Origin: Dryocola sp051307055
GTDB taxonomy: Bacteria; Pseudomonadota; Gammaproteobacteria; Enterobacterales; Enterobacteriaceae
Reading direction: 5' to 3'
NCBI RefSeq assembly: GCF_051307055.1
Contig: NZ_CP149994.1
Location: forward strand, 186,001 to 250,000
Length of the DNA stretch: 64,000 nucleotides
In this document: in pieces, positions 52,746 to 62,492 of the stretch
Numbering within the stretch: the stretch's first letter is position 1
Layout of the letters: each line of letters opens with the position of its first letter
Translations under genes and position numbers: made by a program
The notes under the pieces: generated by a model
Seen by the model: the letters and a program-made list of their open reading frames with translations, nothing else
Told to the model about the DNA's origin: nothing
Databases searched by the model: none

Positions 52746-53741
52746 ATGAAAAAGAAAAGACCGGTATTACAGGACGTTGCCGATCGCGTGGGGATCACCA
52801 AAATGACGGTGAGCCGTTTTCTGCGCAACCCCGACCAGGTGTCCGCCGCGCTGCAGGTAAAAATTGCCGCCGCGCTGGACGAGCTGGGCTACATCCCGAA
52901 CCGGGCGCCCGATATTCTTTCTAATTCCACCAGCCGCGCCATCGGCGTTTTGCTGCCTTCGCTCACCAACCAGGTATTTGCGGAAGTGCTGCGCGGCATT
53001 GAAAACGTGATTGACGCCTACGGCTACCAGACCATGCTTGCCCACTACGGCTATAAACCGGAGCTGGAAGAAGAGCGTCTGGAATCGATGCTTTCGTGGA
53101 ATATCGACGGGTTGATTCTCACCGAACGCACCCACACTCCGCGCACGCTTAAAATGATTGAAGTGGCCGGTATTCCGGTTGTGGAACTCATGGACAGCAT
53201 TTCCCCGTGCCTTGATATCGCCGTTGGCTTCGATAATTTTGAAGCGGCGCGCCAGATGACGGCGGCTATTATCGCCCGCGGCCATCGCCATGTCGCCTAC
53301 CTCGGCGCGCGTCTTGATGAACGTACGGTTATCAAGCAGCGCGGCTACGAGCAGGCGATGCGCGATGCAGGCCTGACGCCCTATAGCGTGATGGTCGAAC
53401 AATCCTCCTCTTATTCCACCGGTATCGAACTGTTCCGCCAGGCGCGACGGGAATACCCGCAGCTCGACAGCATCTTCTGTACCAATGATGACTTAGCCAT
53501 AGGCGCCGCCTTTGAATGCCAGCGGCAGGGGTTAAAGATCCCACAGGATATGGCGATCGCCGGTTTCCACGGCCACGATATCGGCCAGGTGATGGAGCCG
53601 CGGCTGGCGAGCGTTCTGACGCCGCGCGAGCGTATGGGCCGTATCGGCGCCGAGCGCTTGCTGGCGAGAATTCGCGGCGAAGAAGTCGCGCCGAAGATGC
53701 TGGATCTGGGCTTTACGCTCTCGCCGGGCGGCTCAATCTAG
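52746..53741 (+). CDS. gntR: Gluconate-responsive repressor GntR (LacI family)
   Basis: A 331-residue LacI-type repressor with an N-terminal helix-turn-helix (LQDVADRVGITKMTVSRFL) and a periplasmic-binding-protein-like sensor domain. It represses gntKU and other gluconate genes, and gluconate releases it. The ATG at 52746 aligns with E. coli GntR. Its operators lie just downstream, ahead of gntK. Confidence 0.96.
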   Translation: MKKKRPVLQDVADRVGITKMTVSRFLRNPDQVSAALQVKIAAALDELGYIPNRAPDILSNSTSRAIGVLLPSLTNQVFAEVLRGIENVIDAYGYQTMLAHYGYKPELEEERLESMLSWNIDGLILTERTHTPRTLKMIEVAGIPVVELMDSISPCLDIAVGFDNFEAARQMTAAIIARGHRHVAYLGARLDERTVIKQRGYEQAMRDAGLTPYSVMVEQSSSYSTGIELFRQARREYPQLDSIFCTNDDLAIGAAFECQRQGLKIPQDMAIAGFHGHDIGQVMEPRLASVLTPRERMGRIGAERLLARIRGEEVAPKMLDLGFTLSPGGSI

Positions 53742-53822
53742 TCGCGATAAAAGTTGACGTAGTTCACATTTATTCGCTTTCCAACAGAATGGTTATTGCT
53801 TATTGCCCGACCACTCCGGACA

Positions 53823-53851
53823 ATGTTACCGATAACAGTTACCCGTAACAG
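53823..53851 (+). promoter_or_regulatory. Two GntR operators upstream of gntK
   Basis: ATGTTACCGATAACAG (53823-53838) and AGTTACCCGTAACAG (53837-53851) are overlapping dyads of the form GTTACC...GTAAC. They match the sites bound by GntR at E. coli gntK. They lie about 60-85 bp before the gntK start, where a bound repressor would cover the promoter. Confidence 0.85.
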
Positions 53852-53909
53852 CGAAGATTAGCGCGGTGGCTGATAATTACGTAATCCTTGTGCCAGTCGG
53901 AGCTACGCT

Positions 53910-54428
53910 ATGAGCACTACGAACCATGACCACCATATCTATATCCTGATGGGCGTTTCTGGCAGCGGCAAGTCCGTTGTTGCCGGTGAAGTTGCATACC
54001 AGTTAAAAGCCGCTTTTCTGGACGGCGATTTTCTGCATCCGCGCAGCAACATCACAAAAATGGCCTCCGGTGAGCCGCTGAACGACGAAGACCGCAAGCC
54101 CTGGCTGCAGGCGCTAAACGATGCCGCATTTGCGATGCAGCGCACGAACAAAGTCTCGTTGATTGTCTGCTCCGCGCTGAAGAAGGTCTATCGCGACCAG
54201 CTGCGTGACGGGAACCCGAATCTCTCTTTCATCTATCTGAAAGGCGATTTTTCGGTCATTGAGAGCCGTCTGAAGGCGCGTAAAGGCCACTTCTTCAAAC
54301 CTCAAATGTTAGTGACCCAGTTCGAAACGCTGGAAGAGCCGCAGGCAGAAGAAAAAGATGTGCTGGTTGTCGATATCGACCAGTCGCTGGAAGACGTTGT
54401 CGCCAGCACCATCGCTTTAATCAAATAA
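53910..54428 (+). CDS. gntK: Thermoresistant gluconokinase GntK
   Basis: A 172-residue kinase that phosphorylates gluconate to 6-phosphogluconate for the Entner-Doudoroff and pentose phosphate routes. P-loop GVSGSGKS is at residues 15-22. The FLDGDFLHPRSNITKMASG segment, which binds substrate in the family, is present. It is slightly shorter than E. coli GntK at the C-terminus. It is cotranscribed with gntU 12 bp downstream. Confidence 0.96.
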   Translation: MSTTNHDHHIYILMGVSGSGKSVVAGEVAYQLKAAFLDGDFLHPRSNITKMASGEPLNDEDRKPWLQALNDAAFAMQRTNKVSLIVCSALKKVYRDQLRDGNPNLSFIYLKGDFSVIESRLKARKGHFFKPQMLVTQFETLEEPQAEEKDVLVVDIDQSLEDVVASTIALIK

Positions 54429-54440
54429 AGGCAGCGCGCA

Positions 54441-55781
54441 GTGAGTACATTAACGCTTGTTTTAACAGCAGTAGGCTCTGTTTTACTGCTGCTGTTTTTA
54501 GTAATGAAGGCGCGTATGCACGCTTTCGTTGCTTTGATGGTGGTTTCTATTGGAGCAGGACTGTTTTCCGGCATGCCGCTCGACAAAATCGCGGCAACGA
54601 TGGAAAAAGGGATGGGCGGTACGCTGGGCTTCCTGGCTATCGTCGTCGCGCTTGGCGCGATGTTCGGCAAAATTCTTCATGAGACGGGCGCGGTTGACCA
54701 GATCGCGGTCAAAATGCTCAAGTCCTTTGGACACAGCCGCGCGCACTATGCGATTGGCCTGGCGGGCTTAATTTGTGCCCTGCCGCTGTTCTTTGAAGTG
54801 GCGATTGTGCTGCTGATAAGCGTCGCGTTCTCTATGGCGCGCCACACGGGGACGAATCTCGTTAAGCTTGTCATTCCTCTCTTCGCTGGCGTCGCTGCGG
54901 CCGCGGCATTTCTGCTGCCGGGCCCTGCGCCAATGCTACTGGCCTCGCAGATGCACGCGGACTTCGGCTGGATGATCCTCATTGGCCTGTGCGCGGCCAT
55001 TCCCGGGATGATTGTCGCAGGCCCGCTGTTCGGTAATTTCATCAGCAAATACGTTGAGCTGCATATTCCTGACGATATCACCGAGCCGCACTTAGGCGAG
55101 GGCAAGCTGCCGTCGTTCGGCTTCAGCCTGTCGCTGATCCTGCTGCCGCTGGTGCTGGTCGGCCTGAAAACTATCGCCGCTCGCTTTGTTACGGAAGGGT
55201 CGAGACTGTATCAGTGGCTGGAGTTTATCGGACACCCGTTCACGGCGATCCTGGTGGCCTGTCTGGTGGCGACTTACGGCCTGGCGATCCGCCGCGGAAT
55301 GCCGAAAGAAAAAGTCATGGAAATCTGCGGCCACGCGCTGCAGCCCGCGGGCATTATCCTGCTGGTCATCGGCGCAGGCGGCGTGTTTAAACAGGTGCTG
55401 GTGGATTCAGGCGTTGGCCCGGCGCTGGGTGAAGCGCTGACAGGTTTAGGCCTGCCGATTGCGGTAACCTGCTTTGTGCTGGCAGCGGCCGTGCGTATTA
55501 TTCAGGGTTCCGCGACGGTTGCCTGTCTGACCGCCGTTGGCCTGGTGATGCCGGTTATTGAACAGCTGAACTACAACGGCGCGCAGATGGCGGCCTTGTC
55601 TATCTGTATCGCAGGCGGTTCTATCGTGGTGAGTCACGTAAACGACGCCGGCTTCTGGCTGTTCGGTAAATTTACCGGCGCGACGGAAGGACAAACCCTG
55701 AAAACCTGGACGATGATGGAAACCATCCTCGGGACGACGGGCGCAATTGTCGGGATGATTGCTTTTACGCTTTTGGGTTAA
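54441..55781 (+). CDS. gntU: Low-affinity gluconate permease GntU
   Basis: A 446-residue GntP-family inner-membrane H+ symporter with about twelve hydrophobic segments. It starts at GTG 54441, aligning with E. coli GntU (MSTLTLVLTAVGSVLLLL). In E. coli gntK-gntU is read through with attenuation of gntU. A long-range hairpin follows the stop. Confidence 0.95.
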   Translation: MSTLTLVLTAVGSVLLLLFLVMKARMHAFVALMVVSIGAGLFSGMPLDKIAATMEKGMGGTLGFLAIVVALGAMFGKILHETGAVDQIAVKMLKSFGHSRAHYAIGLAGLICALPLFFEVAIVLLISVAFSMARHTGTNLVKLVIPLFAGVAAAAAFLLPGPAPMLLASQMHADFGWMILIGLCAAIPGMIVAGPLFGNFISKYVELHIPDDITEPHLGEGKLPSFGFSLSLILLPLVLVGLKTIAARFVTEGSRLYQWLEFIGHPFTAILVACLVATYGLAIRRGMPKEKVMEICGHALQPAGIILLVIGAGGVFKQVLVDSGVGPALGEALTGLGLPIAVTCFVLAAAVRIIQGSATVACLTAVGLVMPVIEQLNYNGAQMAALSICIAGGSIVVSHVNDAGFWLFGKFTGATEGQTLKTWTMMETILGTTGAIVGMIAFTLLG

Positions 55782-55792
55782 TTGTTCACAGA

Positions 55793-55845
55793 CGGGTGAC
55801 CATTCTCTCCTTAGGTTGGAAGAGCATAGCGTCACCCGCTTTTTA
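55793..55845 (+). terminator. Possible long-loop terminator after gntU
   Basis: CGGGTGAC at 55793-55800 pairs with GTCACCCG at 55831-55838, and CTTTTTAGAG follows. The loop is about 30 nt, long for an intrinsic terminator, but inner pairing may shorten it. Confidence 0.5.
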
Positions 55846-55863
55846 GAGTTTTATTATTTAGGC

Positions 55864-56140
55864 TTATGACTGGTAATGCGGGTATTTATTCACTCTGCGA
55901 AAGCCATCTTCTGCTTTTATCAGCGATCGTTCTCTCACTTTGTTCCCGACAACGTGACTCTGTCTGAAGGGCAAAAGTCGATCAGGGCCTGGATGAAGTC
56001 ATTTTCTTCTTCCGGTGACGCTTAATTTCTGTCTGAATAGCGGCGGTAATAAACTGCCCGGTGCTTTCATCTTCCTGTCTCCACACCTTCATGCTCTCAA
56101 CTACTTTCGTGAGGCACAAGCGCCGCAATTCATTAAGCAA
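55864..56140 (-). pseudogene. Degraded small gene, ribbon-helix-helix (YlcI/YnfO-like) remnant
   Basis: The minus strand encodes a gene-like sequence broken over frames. One frame gives KVVESMKVWRQEDESTG followed by QFITAAIQTEIKRHR. This resembles the arc-type helix pair of YlcI/YnfO or antitoxin-like prophage proteins. A shift near 56,010 then gives ENDFIQALIDFCPSDRVTLS ending at TGA. A further frame with a GTG overlapping that stop encodes 24 residues ending NKYPHYQS at 55864. No intact start exists; a REP-like unit abuts the 5' side. It is absent from the E. coli gntU-yhgN interval. Identity is tentative. Confidence 0.45.
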
Positions 56141-56176
56141 TCGTAGGGCGGGTAAGCCTGCGATACCCGCCAGAAC
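56141..56176. repeat. REP-like unit downstream of yhgN
   Basis: TCGTAGGGCGGGTAAGCCTGCGATACCCGCC is an imperfect palindrome of the window's REP-like family, just after the yhgN stop and against the degraded gene. Confidence 0.55.
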
Positions 56177-56178
56177 TC

Positions 56179-56772
56179 TCAGCCCTGCATCCAGGTCCGA
56201 ATGCCGTCCAGGAACATCTGGGTGGATATCATAATCAGCACCAGGCCCATCAGACGTTCCAGCGCGTTCACGCCTTTTTCGCCCAGCAGGCGCAGGAAAA
56301 GGGATGATTGCAGCAAGATGGCGACCGTACCGCCCCAGGCCAGCATCAGCGCGGCCACTAAATGCCCCATCTGGTTTGGATACTGGTGCGAGAGCAGCAT
56401 TAAGGTTGCCAGCAGCGACGGACCGGCAACCAGCGGAATCGCCAGCGGTACGATGAAAGGCTCTTCGCCCGCGGGCAGGCCGGTGGTGCTGCCTTCCTGG
56501 CTGGGGAAAATCATTTTTATCGCGATAAGGAAGAGAATAATTCCGCCTGAAATCGACACGGTCTCCGCGCGCAGATTAAGGAACGCCAGGATTTTTTCCC
56601 CGGCAAACAGGAAAATCAGCATCAATAACAGGGCGATAAGCAGCTCGCGGATCATGATTTTCCGGCGGCGCTTAGGCTCCGTATGTTTAAGGACCGACAT
56701 AAAGATCGGCAGGTTGCCCAGCGGATCCATAATCAGAATCAGCAGCACCGCGGCGGATATAATTTCGTTCAT
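56179..56772 (-). CDS. yhgN: MarC family membrane protein YhgN
   Basis: A 197-residue inner-membrane protein with six predicted segments (UPF0056/MarC family), equal in length to E. coli YhgN from the ATG at 56772. The motif LIMDPLGNLPIFMSVLKH near the N-terminus is family-typical. Function unknown. It is divergent from asd. Confidence 0.93.
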   Translation of the reverse strand: MNEIISAAVLLILIMDPLGNLPIFMSVLKHTEPKRRRKIMIRELLIALLLMLIFLFAGEKILAFLNLRAETVSISGGIILFLIAIKMIFPSQEGSTTGLPAGEEPFIVPLAIPLVAGPSLLATLMLLSHQYPNQMGHLVAALMLAWGGTVAILLQSSLFLRLLGEKGVNALERLMGLVLIMISTQMFLDGIRTWMQG

Positions 56773-56936
56773 CTGTCTTCCCCGAAAATAGAACAAGCCT
56801 CCGCTAATAAGCTCTGTTTCTGATGCAGCGGATATCATTGATTAATTTCACTTGCGACTTTGGCTGCATTTTGTAAGGTGGATGGCAGTTGCAATTAATG
56901 CACACAACGCAAACACTTCAGCACGGATAAGTCGCT

Positions 56937-58043
56937 ATGAAAAATGTAGGTTTTATTGGCTGGCGCGGTATGGTCGGCTCTGTACTCATGCAGCGCATGG
57001 TAGAAGAGCGTGATTTTGACGCCATTCGTCCCGTTTTCTTCTCAACTTCCCAGTTGGGCCTTGCCGCCCCGTCTTTCGCCGGCCAGTCCACCGGCACGCT
57101 TCAGGACGCATACTCTCTGGAAGCGCTGAAGGCACTGGATATTATCATTACTTGCCAGGGTGGCGATTATACCAATGAAATCTACCCAAAGCTTCGTGAA
57201 AGCGGCTGGCAGGGCTACTGGATTGACGCGGCTTCTTCGCTGCGCATGAAAGATGACGCCATTATTATTCTCGACCCGGTAAACCAGCACGTTATCCAGG
57301 AGGGTCTGAATAAAGGCGTGAAAACCTTTGTTGGCGGTAACTGTACCGTCAGCCTGATGCTGATGTCCCTGGGCGGCCTGTTTGCCAACGAGCTGGTGGA
57401 CTGGGTGTCGGTTGCGACCTATCAGGCGGCATCCGGCGGCGGCGCTCGCCATATGCGCGAACTGCTTAATCAGATGGGCCACCTGTATAACGAAGTCTCT
57501 ACCGAACTTGCCGATCCGGCCTCCGCCATCCTTGATATCGAACGCAAGGTGACCGATCTGTCTCGCGGCGGCAATCTGCCGGTAGACAACTTCGGCGTGC
57601 CTTTAGCGGGCAGCCTGATTCCGTGGATCGACAAACAGCTCGATAACGGCCAGAGCCGCGAAGAGTGGAAAGGGCAGGCGGAAACCAACAAGATCCTTAA
57701 TACCAGCACCGCTATCCCCGTTGACGGTCTGTGCGTACGTGTCGGCGCGCTGCGCTGTCATAGCCAGGCTTTCACCATTAAATTGAAAAAAGACGTTTCG
57801 ATTCCAACCATCGAAGCGATGCTCAGCGCGCATAACGACTGGGCGAAAGTGGTGCCAAACGATCGCGAGATCACCATGCGCGAGCTGACCCCGGCTGCGG
57901 TGACCGGCACGCTGACCACGCCTGTAGGCCGGTTGCGCAAGCTGAATATGGGGCCTGAGTACCTGTCAGCATTTACCGTTGGCGATCAGCTTCTGTGGGG
58001 TGCAGCCGAACCGCTACGCAGAATGTTGCGGTTGCTCGCATAA
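56937..58043 (+). CDS. asd: Aspartate-semialdehyde dehydrogenase
   Basis: A 368-residue NADP-dependent enzyme that reduces beta-aspartyl phosphate to aspartate semialdehyde. This is the branch point to lysine, diaminopimelate, threonine and methionine. An N-terminal NADP motif (GWRGMVGSVL) and the active-site Cys136 in GGNCTVSLML are present. It is essential for peptidoglycan synthesis without external diaminopimelate. A strong terminator separates it from the glg operon. Confidence 0.97.
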   Translation: MKNVGFIGWRGMVGSVLMQRMVEERDFDAIRPVFFSTSQLGLAAPSFAGQSTGTLQDAYSLEALKALDIIITCQGGDYTNEIYPKLRESGWQGYWIDAASSLRMKDDAIIILDPVNQHVIQEGLNKGVKTFVGGNCTVSLMLMSLGGLFANELVDWVSVATYQAASGGGARHMRELLNQMGHLYNEVSTELADPASAILDIERKVTDLSRGGNLPVDNFGVPLAGSLIPWIDKQLDNGQSREEWKGQAETNKILNTSTAIPVDGLCVRVGALRCHSQAFTIKLKKDVSIPTIEAMLSAHNDWAKVVPNDREITMRELTPAAVTGTLTTPVGRLRKLNMGPEYLSAFTVGDQLLWGAAEPLRRMLRLLA

Positions 58044-58057
58044 TTACACTTACTGAG

Positions 58058-58086
58058 TAAAGGGGCATTGCGGCCCCTTTTTTTTC
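58058..58086 (+). terminator. Intrinsic terminator of asd
   Basis: AAAGGGGC pairs with GCCCCTTT around a short loop and is followed by a run of T residues. It lies about 15 bases after the asd stop. Confidence 0.9.
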
Positions 58087-58312
58087 GCGTCATACATGAT
58101 GCATTCGCATGAGTTTCATTATTTCCCAGGAGTAAAACAGCACGTTGGCTATGCTTAACTCAGGACGGTAGAAATCGTCGTGATTGTTAGTTGGGCGGAA
58201 CAGCTTACAGGAAGTTTTTTTACGCTGTCCTTGAGGTCAATGATAAGTGTTACGCCAGCGCCTAAGCGTTGCGCTGGGTCCGGTGACACATACAATAAAC
58301 AGGACGAATGCC

Positions 58313-60499
58313 ATGTCTGTTCTTCCAGAAAAAGACGTGATTAATGCGCTGATCGCCGGTCATTTTGCCGACCCCTTTTCCCTGCTGGGGATGCACAAAA
58401 CAGAGGCAGGGCTGGAAGTCCGCGCGCTGTTGCCAGACGCAACCGAAGTCTGGGTTATCGAACCAAAAACCGGGCGCAAAGTCGGCAAGCTCGAATGCCT
58501 CGACTCGCGTGGATTCTTCTGCGGGCTAATCCCGCGTCGTAAAAATCTTTTTCGCTATCAGCTGGCCGTTATCTGGCACGGCCAGGAAAACCTGATTGAC
58601 GACCCCTATCGGTTTGGCCCGCTGATTCAGGAGCTGGACAGCTGGCTGCTCTCCGAAGGCACGCATCTTCGCCCTTATGAAACCCTGGGCGCCCATGCCG
58701 ATACCATGGACGGCGTGACCGGCACGCGTTTCTCCGTCTGGGCGCCCAACGCTCGCCGTGTTTCCGTGGTGGGGCAGTTTAACTATTGGGATGGCCGTCG
58801 CCATCCGATGCGCCTGCGCCGTGAAAGCGGTATCTGGGAATTATTTATTCCCGGCGCGCACCCAGGCCAGCTCTATAAATTTGAACTGATCGACGCCGAA
58901 GAGAATCTGCGGCTCAAGGCGGACCCTTACGCTTTTGAATCCCAGATGCGTCCGGAGACGGCTTCGCTGATTTGCGGCCTGCCTGAGAAAACCACGCTTA
59001 GCCCGGCGCGACAGAAAGCCAACGGTTTTGACCAGCCCATCTCCATTTACGAAGTGCATCTCGGCTCATGGCGTCGCCACACCGACAATAATTTCTGGCT
59101 CAGCTACCGCGAGCTGGCGGATCAGCTGGTGCCTTATGTCAAAGAGATGGGCTTTACCCATCTCGAACTGCTGCCGATTAACGAGCACCCTTTCGACGGC
59201 AGCTGGGGCTATCAGCCGCAAGGCTTATATGCGCCTACGCGCCGTTTCGGCACGCGCGAAGATTTCCGCTATTTCATCAATGCGGCACACGCAGCGGGGC
59301 TGAACGTGCTGCTCGACTGGGTGCCGGGCCACTTCCCGTCAGATGAAGCGGGGCTGGTGAAATTCGACGGCACCGCGCTCTACGAGCACGGCGACCCGCG
59401 CGAGGGCTATCATCAGGACTGGAATACGCTGATTTATAACTACGGGCGTCGTGAAGTCAGCAACTATCTGGTCGGCAACGCGCTGTACTGGATTGAGCGC
59501 TTTGGCATTGACGGCCTGCGCGTGGATGCGGTGGCGTCGATGATCTATCGCGACTACAGCCGCAAGCCGGGGGAGTGGATACCCAACGACAAAGGTGGCC
59601 GCGAAAACTTAGAGGCCATCGAATTTCTGCGCAGTACCAACCGCATTATTGGCGAGCAAACGCCCGGCGCGGTAACGATGGCGGAGGAGTCGACCGATTT
59701 CGCCGGCGTGTCGCGCCCGCCGGCGGTGGGCGGGCTGGGCTTCTGGTTCAAGTGGAACCTGGGCTGGATGCACGACACGCTCGACTACATGAAGCTCGAT
59801 CCGGTGCATCGCCAGTACCATCACGACAAAATGACCTTCGGCATGCTCTATAACAGCACCGAAAACTTTGTATTGCCGCTTTCGCACGATGAGGTCGTTC
59901 ACGGTAAGAAATCGATTCTCGACAGGATGCCGGGCGACGCCTGGCAGAAGTTTGCCAACCTGCGTGCCTACTATGGCTGGATGTGGGCCTTCCCGGGCAA
60001 AAAACTGCTGTTTATGGGCAACGAGTTCGCCCAGGGACGCGAGTGGGACCACGACAGCAGCCTGGACTGGCATCTGCTGGAAGGGGACGACAACTGGCAC
60101 CACGGCGTAAAACGCCTGGTTCGCGATTTGAATCATATCTATCGCCAGCACGCGGCGCTGCACGAGCTGGATTTTGACACCTACGGCTTTGAGTGGCTGG
60201 TGGTGGAGGATAAGGTCAACTCGGTATTTATCTTTGTGCGCCGCGATGCGAACGGCAACGAGCTGATTGTCGCCAGCAACTTCACGCCGGTGCCGCGCTA
60301 CAACTATCGCTTTGGCATCAACCAGCCGGGCCGCTGGCGCGAAGAGCTGAATACCGACTCCATGCACTATCACGGCAGCAATACCGGCAACAGCGGGGTA
60401 GTGCAAAGCGATGAGATCCCAAGCCACGGGCGTGACCATTCGCTGTGCTTAACGCTGCCGCCGCTCTCCACCATCTGGCTGGTTCGGGAGGGAGAATGA
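58313..60499 (+). CDS. glgB: 1,4-alpha-glucan branching enzyme GlgB
   Basis: A 728-residue GH13 enzyme that introduces alpha-1,6 branches into glycogen. N-terminal CBM48 modules precede the (beta/alpha)8 catalytic domain. The nucleophile Asp405 lies in LRVDAVASMIYRDY, the acid Glu is in MAEESTDF and the third Asp in LSHDEVVHGK. ATG 58313 gives the E. coli length; the longer upstream frame is not conserved. Its stop overlaps the glgX start. Confidence 0.97.
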   Translation: MSVLPEKDVINALIAGHFADPFSLLGMHKTEAGLEVRALLPDATEVWVIEPKTGRKVGKLECLDSRGFFCGLIPRRKNLFRYQLAVIWHGQENLIDDPYRFGPLIQELDSWLLSEGTHLRPYETLGAHADTMDGVTGTRFSVWAPNARRVSVVGQFNYWDGRRHPMRLRRESGIWELFIPGAHPGQLYKFELIDAEENLRLKADPYAFESQMRPETASLICGLPEKTTLSPARQKANGFDQPISIYEVHLGSWRRHTDNNFWLSYRELADQLVPYVKEMGFTHLELLPINEHPFDGSWGYQPQGLYAPTRRFGTREDFRYFINAAHAAGLNVLLDWVPGHFPSDEAGLVKFDGTALYEHGDPREGYHQDWNTLIYNYGRREVSNYLVGNALYWIERFGIDGLRVDAVASMIYRDYSRKPGEWIPNDKGGRENLEAIEFLRSTNRIIGEQTPGAVTMAEESTDFAGVSRPPAVGGLGFWFKWNLGWMHDTLDYMKLDPVHRQYHHDKMTFGMLYNSTENFVLPLSHDEVVHGKKSILDRMPGDAWQKFANLRAYYGWMWAFPGKKLLFMGNEFAQGREWDHDSSLDWHLLEGDDNWHHGVKRLVRDLNHIYRQHAALHELDFDTYGFEWLVVEDKVNSVFIFVRRDANGNELIVASNFTPVPRYNYRFGINQPGRWREELNTDSMHYHGSNTGNSGVVQSDEIPSHGRDHSLCLTLPPLSTIWLVREGE

Positions 60500-62478
60500 C
60501 GCTGCTCTCAGCCGGGAATTCGTCGCCGTACGGTTCAAGTTACGACGGGAAAGGGGTGAATTTTACCCTCTTTTCCGCCCATGCTCACAAAGTTGAACTG
60601 TGCGTTTTTGACGAGCATGGGCATGAGCAACGTTACGATTTGCCGATGCGCACCGGGGATATCTGGCATGGCTATCTGCCCGGCGCTAAACCCGGCTTGC
60701 ACTATGGTTATCGCGTTCACGGGCCATGGGAGCCGCACAAGGGGCACCGTTTTAATCCCGCCAAACTACTGCTCGATCCCTGCGCTCGCGTGGTAGTGGG
60801 CGGGCTCAACGATCATCCGCATTTCCACGGCGGGTATGACGAGCCCGACATGCAGGACGACGCCGTCGACATGGCGAAATGCGTGGTGACGCAGGATAAG
60901 TTCGACTGGGAAGATGATGAGCATCCGCGCACGCCGTGGGGCAACACCGTTATCTATGAAGCCCACGTTCGCGGCCTGACGCTGCATCATCCGGGCATTC
61001 CGGCGGAGCTGCGAGGCACCTACGCCGCGCTTGGCCATCCGGTGATGATCGCTTATTTCAAGCGTCTGGGCATTACTGCCCTGGAACTGCTGCCGGTGGC
61101 GCATTTTGTTACCGAGCCGCGCGTCGCTCATCTGGGGCTGAGCAACTACTGGGGCTACAACCCGCGGGCGTTCTACGCGACAGAGGGTTATTACGCGACC
61201 GGCGGCGATCCGCTGAAGGCCGCCGACGAGCTGCGAGGCGCGATAAAAGCGCTGCATAAAGCGGGTATCGAAACGATCCTTGATATCGTGCTTAACCACA
61301 GCGCGGAGCTGGATCTGGACGGCCCGACGTTCTCCCTGCGCGGAATCGATAACCGTAGCTATTATTGGTTAATGGATAACGGCGACTACCAGAACTGGAC
61401 GGGCTGCGGCAACACGCTGAATTTAAGCGCGCCTGGCGTGGTGGCCCAGATGGTGGACTGCCTTCGTTATTGGGTGGATAGCTGCCACGTTGACGGCTTT
61501 CGCTTCGATCTGGCGTCGGTGATGGGCAGAACTCCCGTGTTTCGCCAGGACGCGCCGCTGTTTGAAGCAATCAAAAACGATCCCGTTCTTTCACAGATCA
61601 AGCTGATTGCGGAACCCTGGGATATTGGCGCGGGCGGTTATCAGGTAGGCAACTATCCGCCGCTGTTTGCTGAATGGAACGACCATTTTCGCGACGGCAT
61701 GCGCCGTTTCTGGTTGCGGCAGGATTTATCGTTGGGGGGATTCGCCTGCCGGTTTGCCGGTTCGAGCGATGTTTACCGCCACGGCGAACGCCGCCCTTCA
61801 ACCAGCATCAACTTAATTACCGCCCATGACGGCTTTACCCTGCGTGACTGCGTGAGCTTTAACCATAAGCACAATGAAGCCAACGGCGAAGATAACCGTG
61901 ACGGTACGAGCCACAACTACAGCAATAACTACGGATTCGAAGGGCTGGAAGCCAGCCTGATTATTAAAGAACGGCGGCGTGACAGCGTGCATTCATTGCT
62001 GACGACGCTGCTGCTCTCTCAGGGTACCCCGATGCTGCTGGCGGGGGACGAACACGGTCACAGCCAGCACGGCAACAATAACGCCTACTGTCAGGATAAC
62101 GCCCTGACGTGGCTTGACTGGGAGCATAGTAACGAAGGCTTGACGACTTTTACCGCGGCATTGATTCATCTGCGCCAGACTATTCCGGCATTAACCCGAA
62201 ATAGCTGGTGGGAGGAAGGCGATGACAATGTGCGCTGGCTTAATAAAGAGGCTCAACCTCTGAGCGTCGACGAATGGCAAAGCGGGATCCACCGTTTACA
62301 GATCCAGCTCAGCGGACGTTGGCTTATTACGATAAACGCCACCGAAGAAGTGGCAGATATCGTATTACCTGAAGGGGAGTGGCGAGCCATTCCTCCATTT
62401 GCCGGGGAGGACAACCCGGTGGTGATGGCTGTATGGCATGGTCCTGCGCACGGAGCCTGCGTATTCCAGAAGTCATAA
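60496..62478 (+). CDS. glgX: Glycogen debranching enzyme GlgX
   Basis: A 660-residue GH13 isoamylase-type enzyme that removes short limit-dextrin branches left by phosphorylase. The catalytic nucleophile Asp338 lies in DGFRFDLASVMGR, the acid Glu373 in AEPWDIG and the third Asp in TAHDGFTL. ATG 60496 overlaps the glgB stop (ATGA). Confidence 0.96.
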   Translation: MTLLSAGNSSPYGSSYDGKGVNFTLFSAHAHKVELCVFDEHGHEQRYDLPMRTGDIWHGYLPGAKPGLHYGYRVHGPWEPHKGHRFNPAKLLLDPCARVVVGGLNDHPHFHGGYDEPDMQDDAVDMAKCVVTQDKFDWEDDEHPRTPWGNTVIYEAHVRGLTLHHPGIPAELRGTYAALGHPVMIAYFKRLGITALELLPVAHFVTEPRVAHLGLSNYWGYNPRAFYATEGYYATGGDPLKAADELRGAIKALHKAGIETILDIVLNHSAELDLDGPTFSLRGIDNRSYYWLMDNGDYQNWTGCGNTLNLSAPGVVAQMVDCLRYWVDSCHVDGFRFDLASVMGRTPVFRQDAPLFEAIKNDPVLSQIKLIAEPWDIGAGGYQVGNYPPLFAEWNDHFRDGMRRFWLRQDLSLGGFACRFAGSSDVYRHGERRPSTSINLITAHDGFTLRDCVSFNHKHNEANGEDNRDGTSHNYSNNYGFEGLEASLIIKERRRDSVHSLLTTLLLSQGTPMLLAGDEHGHSQHGNNNAYCQDNALTWLDWEHSNEGLTTFTAALIHLRQTIPALTRNSWWEEGDDNVRWLNKEAQPLSVDEWQSGIHRLQIQLSGRWLITINATEEVADIVLPEGEWRAIPPFAGEDNPVVMAVWHGPAHGACVFQKS

Positions 62479-62492
62479 AAAAGGAGTCAGTC

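Noticed and set aside
56900..56940. Lysine riboswitch ahead of asd
   Set aside because: The gap to yhgN is too short and lacks the conserved lysine-aptamer elements. In enterobacteria that riboswitch is at lysC.
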